Shown piece by piece: positions 27,360 to 35,600 of a DNA stretch of 64,000 nucleotides. Made by a program: the position numbers and the translations under genes. The notes below the pieces were generated by a model. That model saw only the letters and a list, made by a program, of their open reading frames with translations, made no database searches and had not been told where the DNA came from. The stretch lies in the NCBI RefSeq assembly GCF_000477435.1, contig NC_022576.1, forward strand, positions 2,914,001 to 2,978,000, read 5' to 3'. The DNA comes from Candidatus Symbiobacter mobilis CR (GTDB lineage Bacteria; Pseudomonadota; Gammaproteobacteria; Burkholderiales; Burkholderiaceae_C). Every line of letters begins with the position of its first letter. Position 1 is the stretch's first letter.

Positions 27360-28607
27360 TCAGAAGCCGATACGACGCTCTGGCTTGGTATCGATGATCG
27401 CCACACTGACCGGGATCTGGTGCCCTTCCGTGTCCTGGAACCATCCTCGTTCCACATCGTTGATTAAGCGCCGTCCCGTGGCACTGGAATGCCCATTCGA
27501 AATCCGCACTACTTTGAATGGGGTTTCCAGCAGCGCGTGCATGGCGAGACGATTGCCGTGGCCGATGTAGCCAGGCTCTGCGCCATACAACTCACGTTCG
27601 CTGCGCTGGCCGTCAATCTCCAATACACCTTGGCGCAGAATGTCCCCGAGCGAAGCGGCAAGTCTCTCCGAAGTCATTGAGTCGCAATTGAGTACAAAAG
27701 GCTGACGACTACTGGCCTGCAACATCGCCAATAAGTTGGTTGCTGCAAGCGCCAAGGGCTTGTCATCCTGGGATCGGGAGAGCTTTAACAAGATTTGCTT
27801 GTAACTTGTTGGCAGGCCCACGGTGCGAGCCATGGCCTTTTCGACATGGCGCAGAGTCAGCTCGCTTGAATGCTCCCAGTCTGCGATTGACAACGCACGT
27901 TCGAAAATATCGATTGCCGGATCGGGAAGTGCGCGTGTCGGGCAAGTGATGCTTGCCAACCTCACAATTTCCTTCAGCAAACGACGCCGGACAAGCCTGT
28001 CCCGGTATTGGGCGTAGGCAACTAGGGCCGTGATGGAGGCCACCAGTGAGAGTGGTTGGATATATACCTTCTGAAAACGCCGGCTGAAAGCACTATCTTT
28101 CGCCAGAATACGACTGTATTCATCGGCTGTGGTGGCGGCGATCACCTTGAAATCATCTCGCGCGAGGTAGGTTTTCAATTGTTGGGCGGTATCGGTTTGA
28201 CCTTCTCGTCCGCCAGAGCCGAACAGGGTATGAATTTCGTCGATGAATAAGATTGACTTCTTACCCAAACTCTGGAAGAGTCCCTTGATGCGTTTTTCAT
28301 GCTCCCCGACTACACCCGCACCGGCTATCAAAGCGGCTGTGTCGAGTTGTTTGATCTGCATGTCTTGCAGTGCCGGCGGTAGGGATTCCGGGTAGCGCGC
28401 GGTCAGCATCGCGAGACCCTCAGCAATGGCTGTTTTTCCTGACCCTGCCGGACCGATCAACAAGACGTTGGCTTTACGGTGTTGCCCAAGTATTTCCAGT
28501 ACTTGGTCGATCTCTTCACGACGCCCGGCAACTGGGGACAACTGCCCTTGATGCGCTGCGGTAGACAGGTTGCGCAAGAATTGCGCGGAGTTGTTCTGGT
28601 CACGCAT
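27360..28607 (-). CDS. ClpB-like AAA+ protein with active D1 and degenerate D2 module
   Basis: 415 residues. The D1 part (about 20-250) matches ClpB/ClpC: PVAGRREEIDQVLEIL, Walker A GPAGSGKT (52-59), the pore-loop region and Walker B ILFIDEIHTLFG (119-130), then RRFQKVYI with the arginine finger. The C-terminal part (about 260-410) still follows a ClpB D2 outline (LYGAEPGYIGH, then RRLINDVERGWFQDTEGHQIPVSVAII), but Walker A is absent and the DEVEKAH segment is replaced by SNGHSSA, so D2 should not hydrolyse ATP. ATG 28,607 follows GAGGTGA; the longer open frame upstream runs backwards through the repeat-peptide gene. It may unfold or remodel targets chosen by the E1/JAB module. Confidence 0.87.
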   Translation of the reverse strand: MRDQNNSAQFLRNLSTAAHQGQLSPVAGRREEIDQVLEILGQHRKANVLLIGPAGSGKTAIAEGLAMLTARYPESLPPALQDMQIKQLDTAALIAGAGVVGEHEKRIKGLFQSLGKKSILFIDEIHTLFGSGGREGQTDTAQQLKTYLARDDFKVIAATTADEYSRILAKDSAFSRRFQKVYIQPLSLVASITALVAYAQYRDRLVRRRLLKEIVRLASITCPTRALPDPAIDIFERALSIADWEHSSELTLRHVEKAMARTVGLPTSYKQILLKLSRSQDDKPLALAATNLLAMLQASSRQPFVLNCDSMTSERLAASLGDILRQGVLEIDGQRSERELYGAEPGYIGHGNRLAMHALLETPFKVVRISNGHSSATGRRLINDVERGWFQDTEGHQIPVSVAIIDTKPERRIGF

Positions 28608-28637
28608 GAACTTCACCTCTACATTGGAAAAGAAAAG

Positions 28638-28655
28638 GCCGCCCCTGGGGGCGGC
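28638..28655 (-). terminator. Strong GC hairpin with T-rich tract after the repeat-peptide gene
   Basis: Minus-strand GCCGCCCC-CA-GGGGCGGC followed by CTTTTCTTTT. It lies between the peptide gene and the ClpB-like gene, so the peptide should be made in large excess over the enzymes, the usual pattern for substrate or precursor peptides. Confidence 0.85.
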
Positions 28656-28692
28656 TCCGGAAAGCCCGCCAATGGCCGGGCTCTTTACTGGG

Positions 28693-28893
28693 CTAGTTGC
28701 CGCGGAAAGTACCGGGCAGAACCTCGTCGCCACCGCGGAAAGTACCCGGCAGCACTTCGTCGCCGCCACGGAAAGTGCCGGGCAAAACCTCATCACCGCC
28801 CCGGAAAGTACCCGGCAGTACTTCGTCGCCGCCGCTGAGGAGGTAACCCAAGCCGAAGCGACCTGTTTCAGTATTGATGGAAATGTTAGACAT
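28693..28893 (-). CDS. 66-residue repeat peptide: 20-residue leader plus four GGDEVLPGTFR units
   Basis: ATG 28,893 has AAGGAG seven bases upstream. The product is a 20-residue leader (MSNISINTETGRFGLGYLLS), four perfect 11-residue units GGDEVLPGTFR, and a final GN. Unit boundaries read TFR-GG-DEV, so cleavage after each GG would give peptides ending FRGG, like the LRGG tail of ubiquitin. The adjacent JAB peptidase and E1-like enzyme could perform such cleavage and activation. The alternative is a multi-core modified peptide: E1-like MccB of the microcin C pathway adenylates a peptide ending in Asn, and this one ends in Asn. No family is recognised. Confidence 0.82.
   Translation of the reverse strand: MSNISINTETGRFGLGYLLSGGDEVLPGTFRGGDEVLPGTFRGGDEVLPGTFRGGDEVLPGTFRGN
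28702..28833 (-). repeat. Four tandem 33-bp repeats encoding GGDEVLPGTFR
   Basis: Four 33-bp units differ only at synonymous positions (for example GAGGTT, GAAGTG, GAAGTA). Silent changes with no amino-acid change point to selection on the peptide unit rather than a very recent duplication. Confidence 0.9.
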
Positions 28894-29056
28894 TTTTGAA
28901 CTCCTTTTGGCCATAAAGTGCAAACCTCCAGTCTGGCCAGGACCGGAAGTCTGTTTGAAGGTGAACGAGCCTGTCAGAAATTTTGTGTGCGAGGCATAAC
29001 ATCCCACCCAAGGAGTTTTCATGCCTCGCAATGTCAACACAGCTCCAATCTCTATA

Positions 29057-29103
29057 TGCAACTCACATCATGCGATGTCTGCAAAAGGCGTGACGTGTGC
29101 CAA
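29057..29103 (-). promoter_or_regulatory. Candidate promoter region of the repeat-peptide operon
   Basis: The minus strand has a sigma54-like TTGGCACACGTCACGCC near 29,087-29,103 (GG and GC ten bases apart, TGGCAC conserved, -12 part poor), then ATGTGAGTTGC at 29,058-29,068. The peptide ATG is about 170 bases further on. The island encodes a sigma54-activator-like ATPase, which makes this worth noting, but the match is imperfect. I see nothing else in 28,894-29,149. Confidence 0.35.
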
Positions 29104-29149
29104 AGTGATCTTGCCTCCGTTGTTCGGACTCCATAGCTGATGGGAAATT

Positions 29150-29365
29150 TCAGATAATGGAGAGACCGAAATGAGGAAAAGGATCAATGGAGTCCCTAAC
29201 GCCTTCTTCTGAAAGCCTTTGCCACACCGCTAACGGATGGGTCAGGAAAGGCAAGCCATTTTTTCTGAGCTGTCCCCGATGCCATTTTTCAGCCAGCGAA
29301 ATGGCCTTGCAAACCGACAACATACTTGGCCGGTGTTTGTCAAGAAAGATGTCCGCTTTTTTCAC
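29150..29365 (-). pseudogene. N-terminal fragment of an HD-domain (SpoT/RelA-hydrolase-like) protein
   Basis: The segment MLSVCKAISLAEKWHRGQLRKNGLPFLTHPLAVWQRLSEEGV matches the start of (p)ppGpp hydrolase-type HD domains, which read A..A...H.GQ.RK.G.P...HP..V...L. After about 20 more residues the frame ends, and the metal-binding HD part is missing. The upstream edge runs into the IS3-type element. It is a broken gene of possible alarmone function. Confidence 0.6.
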
Positions 29366-30418
29366 TCAGGCACTCTCGCTTTTGAGGAGCGCCCGATGTT
29401 CTTTGGATGGATTCAGCCACACCGTTCCAACAGGTGACCAATTCCGTACCGCTCGGCTCTTCCACCGTTGTGGTCTGGCTGCCTTGGCCTGTTCATACAC
29501 CCTGCTGCGGGTTGCGAGCAGCTCCTGGTCCATCCGCCGGTGCCTTTGCTCTGGCGTGACGAACCGTATCCCGCTGTGCCGGTGTTCGTTGTTGTACCAG
29601 GTCACAAATCCCAGTACCCACTGCCGTGCTTGATCCAGCGTCTCAAACGGCTTGGCTGGGTATTTCGGGCAGTACTTCATCGTCCGAAACAAACTTTCCG
29701 AGTACGGGTTGTCATCGCTCACCGATGGGCGGCTGAATGAGGGCACCACCCCCAACCTCTGCAACATTCCCAGCATCGTCACCCCTTTCATCGGGCTTCC
29801 GTTGTCCGAGTGCAGCACCAGTTGTTCCCGCGTGATCTCATGCACCATGCACGCCTTCTCGATCAGGATCGCAGCGTGCTGTGCCGTTTCCTCACAATGC
29901 ACTTCCCAGCCCATGATCTTCCGGCTGTATACGTCCACAGCCATGTATAGCCGGTAGAACTCCCCTTTGACCAGTGTCGGCATGTACGTGATGTCCCACG
30001 TCCACACACGATTCGGGCTACTTGCCTCCCATGCCTGTGGCCGATGCGTCTGCTTCGGTGCCCGCGCTCGACCTCGTCGGTTGCACTGCCCTGCTTCCCT
30101 CAGCACTCGATAAAACGTCGATTCCGATGCAAGATACCTCCCCCGATCCGCCAGTATCGGAACGATCTGCGACGGCGGCAGGCTCCCAAATTCCGCGCTG
30201 TTGCACACATCCAGTACCTCCTGCTTCTCCTCTGCCGTCAGCGCTTGTGGGTGGATGCGCTCCTGCGCCGCTTCCATGCGTCGATCGCTGAGCACTCCCT
30301 CTTTGCGCAACTGTTCCCGCCATCGCCGAAGGGTACGGCACGTTATCTCCAGCACTGCGCAGGCTCGGCTCTCACGTGCTCCTTGCTGGCACGCTTCCTT
30401 GATCAGGTCTATGGCCAT
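29366..30418 (-). CDS. IS3-family transposase OrfB
   Basis: A 350-residue integrase-core protein. Catalytic residues: Asp in VWTWDITYMP, Asp in LVLHSDNGSPM and Glu in NPYSESLFRTMKY. An HTH_21-like part precedes the core (YRVLREAGQCNRRGR), and WYNNEHRHSGIRFVTPEQRH follows. Intact. Confidence 0.94.
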   Translation of the reverse strand: MAIDLIKEACQQGARESRACAVLEITCRTLRRWREQLRKEGVLSDRRMEAAQERIHPQALTAEEKQEVLDVCNSAEFGSLPPSQIVPILADRGRYLASESTFYRVLREAGQCNRRGRARAPKQTHRPQAWEASSPNRVWTWDITYMPTLVKGEFYRLYMAVDVYSRKIMGWEVHCEETAQHAAILIEKACMVHEITREQLVLHSDNGSPMKGVTMLGMLQRLGVVPSFSRPSVSDDNPYSESLFRTMKYCPKYPAKPFETLDQARQWVLGFVTWYNNEHRHSGIRFVTPEQRHRRMDQELLATRSRVYEQAKAARPQRWKSRAVRNWSPVGTVWLNPSKEHRALLKSESA

Positions 30419-30438
30419 CTGTTTCAGCTCCGAGGTGA

Positions 30439-30972
30439 TCAGTCTTCCTCTTTGCTGCCCCAGATGGCCTGGACTTTTTTTGACAGCACCAGCAGTGCAG
30501 CCGCCTCCGCCAATGCTTTGTCCTTGCGCTTCAGCTCCTTTTCCAGGTGCCTGACCTTCTTGCGCTCCGCTCCAATATCCCCTGCATTGACAGGGCTTCG
30601 AATACTGTCCGCCTCTTCAAACACCTGCTCCCATGCCTGTAGGTGCTCTGGGTACAGCCCATTTTGTCGGCAGTACTCCGCCTTCTCGGCCTCGTTCATC
30701 GCCACCGTCTTCAGCACCGCAGCCGCCTTCGCTTTCCAGTCCCAGCCTTGCGGGTCTTCTGGCTTCGCGGGTACTACGTGACCCTGTGATCGGTATCGAT
30801 TCCGCCATGCGTACAAGGTGGGCGTTGAAACGCCCGTCTCTTGGCTGATCTTCGCAATGCTTTGGCTGTTCGGTGGCATCATCTTGCGTGCTATCTGTTC
30901 CTGAAATTCCCGGCTGTATCTCGTCATCTCGGTGTCCTTCTCCGCCCCCGGGCTACTCAATTTATCGGACAT
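30439..30972 (-). CDS. IS3-family OrfA (HTH and leucine-zipper protein)
   Basis: Up to 177 residues; translation may begin at the internal MTRYSREFQEQIARKM (30,927). An HTH (SIAKISQETGVSTPTLYAWRNRYR) is followed by a coiled coil (ERKKVRHLEKELKRKDKALAEAAALLVL). It ends 20 bases before OrfB. The larger-than-usual OrfA matches a subset of IS3 elements. Confidence 0.9.
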   Translation of the reverse strand: MSDKLSSPGAEKDTEMTRYSREFQEQIARKMMPPNSQSIAKISQETGVSTPTLYAWRNRYRSQGHVVPAKPEDPQGWDWKAKAAAVLKTVAMNEAEKAEYCRQNGLYPEHLQAWEQVFEEADSIRSPVNAGDIGAERKKVRHLEKELKRKDKALAEAAALLVLSKKVQAIWGSKEED

Positions 30973-31053
30973 CTACTGTGACATAGGGGGTGGCTGGTCA
31001 GGCGCAAGCGGCAGATTGACGTGCGATGCGCAGGAAATGTGAGCGTAGGACAT
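30973..31053 (-). pseudogene. Possible truncated small gene cut by the IS3-type element
   Basis: ATG 31,053 has AAAGGAAA seven bases upstream and opens MSYAHISCASHVNLPLAP, ending after 26 codons in the IS3 edge. Its leader resembles those of the other small minus-strand genes of the island. It may be the 5' stub of a lost gene. Confidence 0.3.
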
Positions 31054-31186
31054 GGTACTTTTCCTTTCGAACGAGTTTTTGACAGGCAGCCGTTTGCCAG
31101 CTACCCGGATGGGTGGTTTGGGTCGATACCGAGATGGCGAAGACGGTGATCACCATCTTGTAAAGGTGGCGGCTCGTGCCTCGTTC

Positions 31187-31201
31187 TGGCACAATTCATG
31201 C
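31187..31201 (+). promoter_or_regulatory. Sigma54-like sequence upstream of the DisA_N-like gene
   Basis: TGGCACAATTCATGC has GG and GC ten bases apart and a perfect TGGCAC -24 part; the -12 part is ATGC rather than TTGC. It is about 290 bases before the next plus-strand gene. The rest of 31,054-31,494 shows no convincing gene. Confidence 0.3.
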
Positions 31202-31494
31202 GGTGCAAAAATGCCTCGTGCCAAGAATTCAGCTCAAAAAGCTCTTCGCTTATCAGCTCAAGGGATGTGGCCGCTGTGTGCAGCTGATCGCGCGGCAATC
31301 ACAGCGCGGTAAACAAACTCGTGCTAGCGAGATAATCCAATGTGCATGGTTGCCCGACAAGCTGAGTTGGGGGGCGGTTTGGGCACTTTTGATGCGCTCA
31401 TGGCTTGGGATATGGGCTCCGGACAAGGGACTGAAAATCCTTCGGGCACCATACCGACACTTATCACTACCAAATAAGCGGAGTAATGTAAGTA

Positions 31495-32634
31495 ATGAAC
31501 AAAAATGACATGATTATTGATATAAATGACATGATTATTGATATCGAGAAAAAGTATGAAGATGAGTGCCTTATTGCTCGAAAAATACCCCTCGCACCAT
31601 TGCCTCCGCCAGATCAGTTTCGACATATGCTGTCCAGCGCCCTTGTGGCATCCAGAATGACCGAGGAAGGTCGACCAATTAAACTGCGGCTTGTTTATGA
31701 ACAGAATCCATCACAGTTTGGTAATATATATCTTGGATTTTCTGTGGCGGTTGATTGTTCACCTCAAAACTTTACCAAGCTTGCCCCAGCATTTGACTTT
31801 GGAGACTGTGCTTTGGTGCTCTCTCTGTCAGATAAAAATGAAATAGAAATTCAAGGCATTCTAAAAGAGCAACGTAGTTACCGGAATCGGCTAAGGCGTG
31901 AAGCGTACTGCGCTCAGCCCCATCCCAGTCAAAAGAGGTCGAATCAAACAGGGCTTGCCATCAGGGTTGAATCTGCTGGTGTGCTCAGTCTTTCGGTTGG
32001 AACCAATGTGCCATTCATCACCATGCAAGATACAGGTGAGACGATAGTCCAGAAATATATTTCATCTTTATTTCCAAAAGATTTAAATAGCTATTTATTG
32101 AACGCATTTCCACAAACTAATGTTATGATAAAAAAAGGTTTGCGACTGCAAGCGCTTGATTATCTATTAACGGAAATAGGCCAGCGCGGACATGGTGCCA
32201 CACTGCTGATCGTTCCGCCCGATGCCAAAAAACCCGCCGACGAGCTCCACTATGCGACACGCTCATTTAACGAAAATTTGCCATTGTGCCTGGATGGGGA
32301 TATTGAACATACGGAGCCAGAAATTGTGGCACATCTAAATTTTCTGGCGCAACTCGCCACAGTGGATGGCGCGTTGGTTTTAACGGATGAATTTGAACTG
32401 ATCGGTTTCGCTGCGAAATTGCGGGTGCTCCCGGTGGATTATGTTTATCAGGGTAATAAACCTGTCAATATCGACGCATTTGGCATGCGTCACAATTCCG
32501 GAGCTGGTTTTGCCTCGGCATGCGAGGGCGCGTTTGTGTTCGTCATTTCGGCAGATGGTCCGCTAAGCGTTTTCTATCGTCCAAAAAACTGTGAACGGGT
32601 TCAATATTGGCATACACCGCTACTATTACCGTAG
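31495..32634 (+). CDS. DisA_N-like (diadenylate-cyclase-fold) protein
   Basis: 379 residues. The C-terminal part has the two hallmarks of the DisA_N fold: DGALVLTDEFELIGFAAKL (about 291-310) for the DGA motif and GMRHNSGAGFASACEGAFVFVISADG (about 331-356) for the RHR motif, here RHNS. The second Arg is replaced, so it may be a sensor version (the DACNV type) rather than an active cyclic di-AMP synthase. The N-terminal 220 residues are unassigned. A 21-bp tandem duplication at 31,502-31,543 repeats NDMIIDI and blurs the start; ATG 31,495 is used. The STAND-WD40 gene follows 13 bp later, so the two probably form a signal-receptor pair. Confidence 0.75.
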   Translation: MNKNDMIIDINDMIIDIEKKYEDECLIARKIPLAPLPPPDQFRHMLSSALVASRMTEEGRPIKLRLVYEQNPSQFGNIYLGFSVAVDCSPQNFTKLAPAFDFGDCALVLSLSDKNEIEIQGILKEQRSYRNRLRREAYCAQPHPSQKRSNQTGLAIRVESAGVLSLSVGTNVPFITMQDTGETIVQKYISSLFPKDLNSYLLNAFPQTNVMIKKGLRLQALDYLLTEIGQRGHGATLLIVPPDAKKPADELHYATRSFNENLPLCLDGDIEHTEPEIVAHLNFLAQLATVDGALVLTDEFELIGFAAKLRVLPVDYVYQGNKPVNIDAFGMRHNSGAGFASACEGAFVFVISADGPLSVFYRPKNCERVQYWHTPLLLP

Positions 32635-32647
32635 TAAGGCTTAGACC

Positions 32648-35600
32648 ATGACTGTAAAGTGCAATTTCTGTGGTCAACAATTCGATAGGATAGATTCACC
32701 AGACAACTTGTGTTCTGTGTGTCTAGCTGGCGAATTGATTGCCCAGACCCATGACGACCAAGTTGACCAGATACTAGACGGTAAATTCACTGCCCCGCCC
32801 ACTGATTACGGGAAGGGCTTGGTTCTCGTTTTGCCGCAAGTACTTCAGGACAGTGCGGGCCGCTATGCCGGAGACTGCTACGGGCGTGACTGGCTGCGCA
32901 CAAAGATCTCTGATTTCGTCCGTCACAATGTGCAAGGCTATGTCATCATCGCTGCCGATGCCATTTGGGGCAAGACCCACTTCGCCCTCGATTGGTACCG
33001 AAACACCCTAAAGCGAGACTCCGATAAACCCCTCGCAAGTTCAGAACTGCCACCGCTGTCGGGCTGGGCTTTCATCCGCAAGGAAGCAGTACCTATTTAC
33101 AGTAACCCCGTCGACATCCTGTTGTGGCTTGAAGCGCAGACGCGCAATCAAAGGGATATGCCCTACAGCGATCAGAGGCCGGCCCCGGGCCAAGCGACCA
33201 TAGGTGACTTCAAAAGTTTCAATGCTGACGGTCCGAAGAAACTTGCCGAGCATTTCTACAACTTTCTTGTCGAGCTAGGCGGGCATGCGCAGACAAAAGG
33301 CGATCAGGCCATCCTGTTGCTCGACGGGGTTGACGAAATCTGGGGCAGCAGTGGCACCCACCCCAGTTCGCTGTTTCCCGGTGCCCTGCCACTGATGCTG
33401 CCGAAAGGAGTATTTATCGTCCTCTTGTCCCGACCCGGCAAACACTTGCGCTGGAAGAGCGGCGATCCGCAAAGCCCCTGTCTGACGCTCGACCTGGCGA
33501 GTGCCTTCAAGCCGGGGGCAGCCGATGACGGCCAGCTCGACCTGCTGCGCCAAGGCAATCAGAAAGACTTGGAGAGCTATCTCGAAGGCCGTCTTGAGAA
33601 AATGCGCAACGATGGCCTGGTCAAACTCGACGAGTGGCAAAAATTGAACAGGGATTTGCTCGATGCTGCGCAGGGCTACCTCATTGTCCTGATCACCCTG
33701 CTGGCCAATGACATTAACCTCGCTGATCGGCTGGAAGCTTGGCGGAACAACCCGAAGAGCCTGCCACGCGGCCCGAAGGAGTTGTTTGCCGGTGTGCTCA
33801 TCCGCATCCTCGAACACCTGCGCGTCGAAGCTAACCGGAACGGGCTGGACGATACCTGCTGCAACTGCCAGGTGATCACCTCTCTGGGCCTTGCCGCGAG
33901 TCTGCGCCAACCCATGACCATGAAAGGACTGGGGCTGCTGCTGTTCCCGAACAAAAAGCCGGTGGCCCAATCAGCACTCTCGTGCCCGATAGCACTCTCG
34001 TGCCCGATGACTGCAGACGCTTGCAAAGCCGCGCTGGATTATTGCGCCGAGGTTTTCGTTGGTCAACACGCTGGTGACCATGGGGTCGTGCTGGCCTTCT
34101 GGCACCCGCTGATGCGCGACATCGCCATCGCGGCGTTTCGAGCACTGTGGTCGCACCAGGATATCAACGTCGCAAACATCGTTGCGGCACTGGGGCAGGA
34201 CGCCACGACCACACTCCAACCCTTGCACCGCTGGCTGGCGATGTGCAGCCAACGGTTTTGGAAAGGCGGTCACGTGGATGAAGATAAGCGTGCCGCGTGT
34301 GCCTATGCCCTGGCCTGGGGACCCTGGCATGGCTTGCATAGCGGTAACCAGGAGGTCAGCGGCCAGTCGATCAATACGCTACAAGATCCTGTCTATCTGC
34401 AAACGGTTTACAGTAGATTTGGCAATCAGGCTGGGCGCATTCTGGATCCGACCGTGGCCGAGGCTCTCGGTCACCCCGACAACACCCACCCGCAGCTTCT
34501 TGGATGGGTGCAACGCGCGCTGGTGCATCACGACCGTGCACTGGCTGAGGGGGAACTGGCAGTCGCCTCAGTGCTTTACAACGACCTGTGTGGGTCCGAT
34601 GCCATCGATGCCCAATGGCGCCAAACAGTGCATGAATTAGCCCTGGCCGCCGGACCGGTGAGGTGGGCGCCGGGCAGTCCGCCCCAGATGCTGAAATTCA
34701 AATTTCAGGAGTACGTTACTTCAATTGCCTTTTCTCCGGACGCCCGCTGGCTGGCGGTTGCAACGGGTAAGGATATTGTTCTGCTTGAGGCGCAGGGTGA
34801 TGCATTTCGCGAGACGACCCGGCTGCAGGGGCATAGCAACTGGGTCAACTATGTGGTCTTCTCTGGGAAGCGTACCGAGGGTGGCTTCTGGCTGGCAAGT
34901 GCGTCAAGTGATGGCGTTGGCCTGTGGTCGGTGCCAGCCACAGGCGATGTTGGCGGCCCGATGATTCTGCTCAAAGGGCATACTGGCAGGGTCAATCATG
35001 TGGCCTTTTCTGGAGAGCGCGCTGACGGTGGCTTCTGGTTGGCGAGTGCGTCAAGTGATGGCAACGTCGGCCTGTGGTCGGTGCCAGCCACAGGCGGTGT
35101 CAGCGGCCCGATGATTCCGCTCGAAGGGCATACTGACGGGGTCAATCATGTGGCCTTTTCCGAGAAGCGCGTTGATAATGGCTTCTGGCTGGCAAGTTCC
35201 TCTGGTAATCTCAACCTCGGCATGTGGACAGGTACCTCTGGGGATCCCAACGTCGGCCTGTGGTCGGTGCCAGCCACAGGCGGTGTCAGCGACCCGATGA
35301 TTCAGCTCGAGGGGCATACTGGCTGGGTCAATCATGTGGCCTTTTCCGAGAAGCGCGCTGACAATAGCTTCTGGCTGGCGAGTGCCTCTGATGATGGCAA
35401 CGTCGGCCTGTGGTCGGTGCCAGCCACAGACGACGGTGTCAGCGGCCCGATGATTCAGCTCGAGGGGAGGAGAAGTCGTCATATGGCCTTTTCCGGGAAG
35501 CGCGCTGAAGGTGGCTTCTGGTTGGCGAGTGCGTCTGGCTTCTGGTTGGCGAGTGCGTCAAGTGATGATGGCTTCGATGACAAAGTCGGCCTGTGGTCGG

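Larger units (their letters stand above)
29338..30985 (-). mobile_element. IS3-family insertion sequence
   Basis: It contains an orfA/orfB pair. Candidate imperfect ends share AGATGTCCG: GTCAAGAAAGATGTCCGC near 29,338 on the left and, inverted, GTCACAGTAGATGTCCGATAAATTGAG near 30,985 on the right. The exact ends and any target duplication are uncertain. It interrupts the region between the repeat-peptide promoter and the DisA_N-like gene. Confidence 0.75.

Noticed and set aside
28607..28796. Extended N-terminus of the ClpB-like protein reading through the repeat-peptide gene
   Set aside because: The extension uses the repeat DNA in another frame, lacks similarity to ClpB, and ATG 28,607 has its own ribosome site.
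30998..31312. Short open frames in the gap before the DisA_N-like gene
   Set aside because: They show no coding pattern, family match or ribosome site, except the small stub listed at 30,973-31,053.
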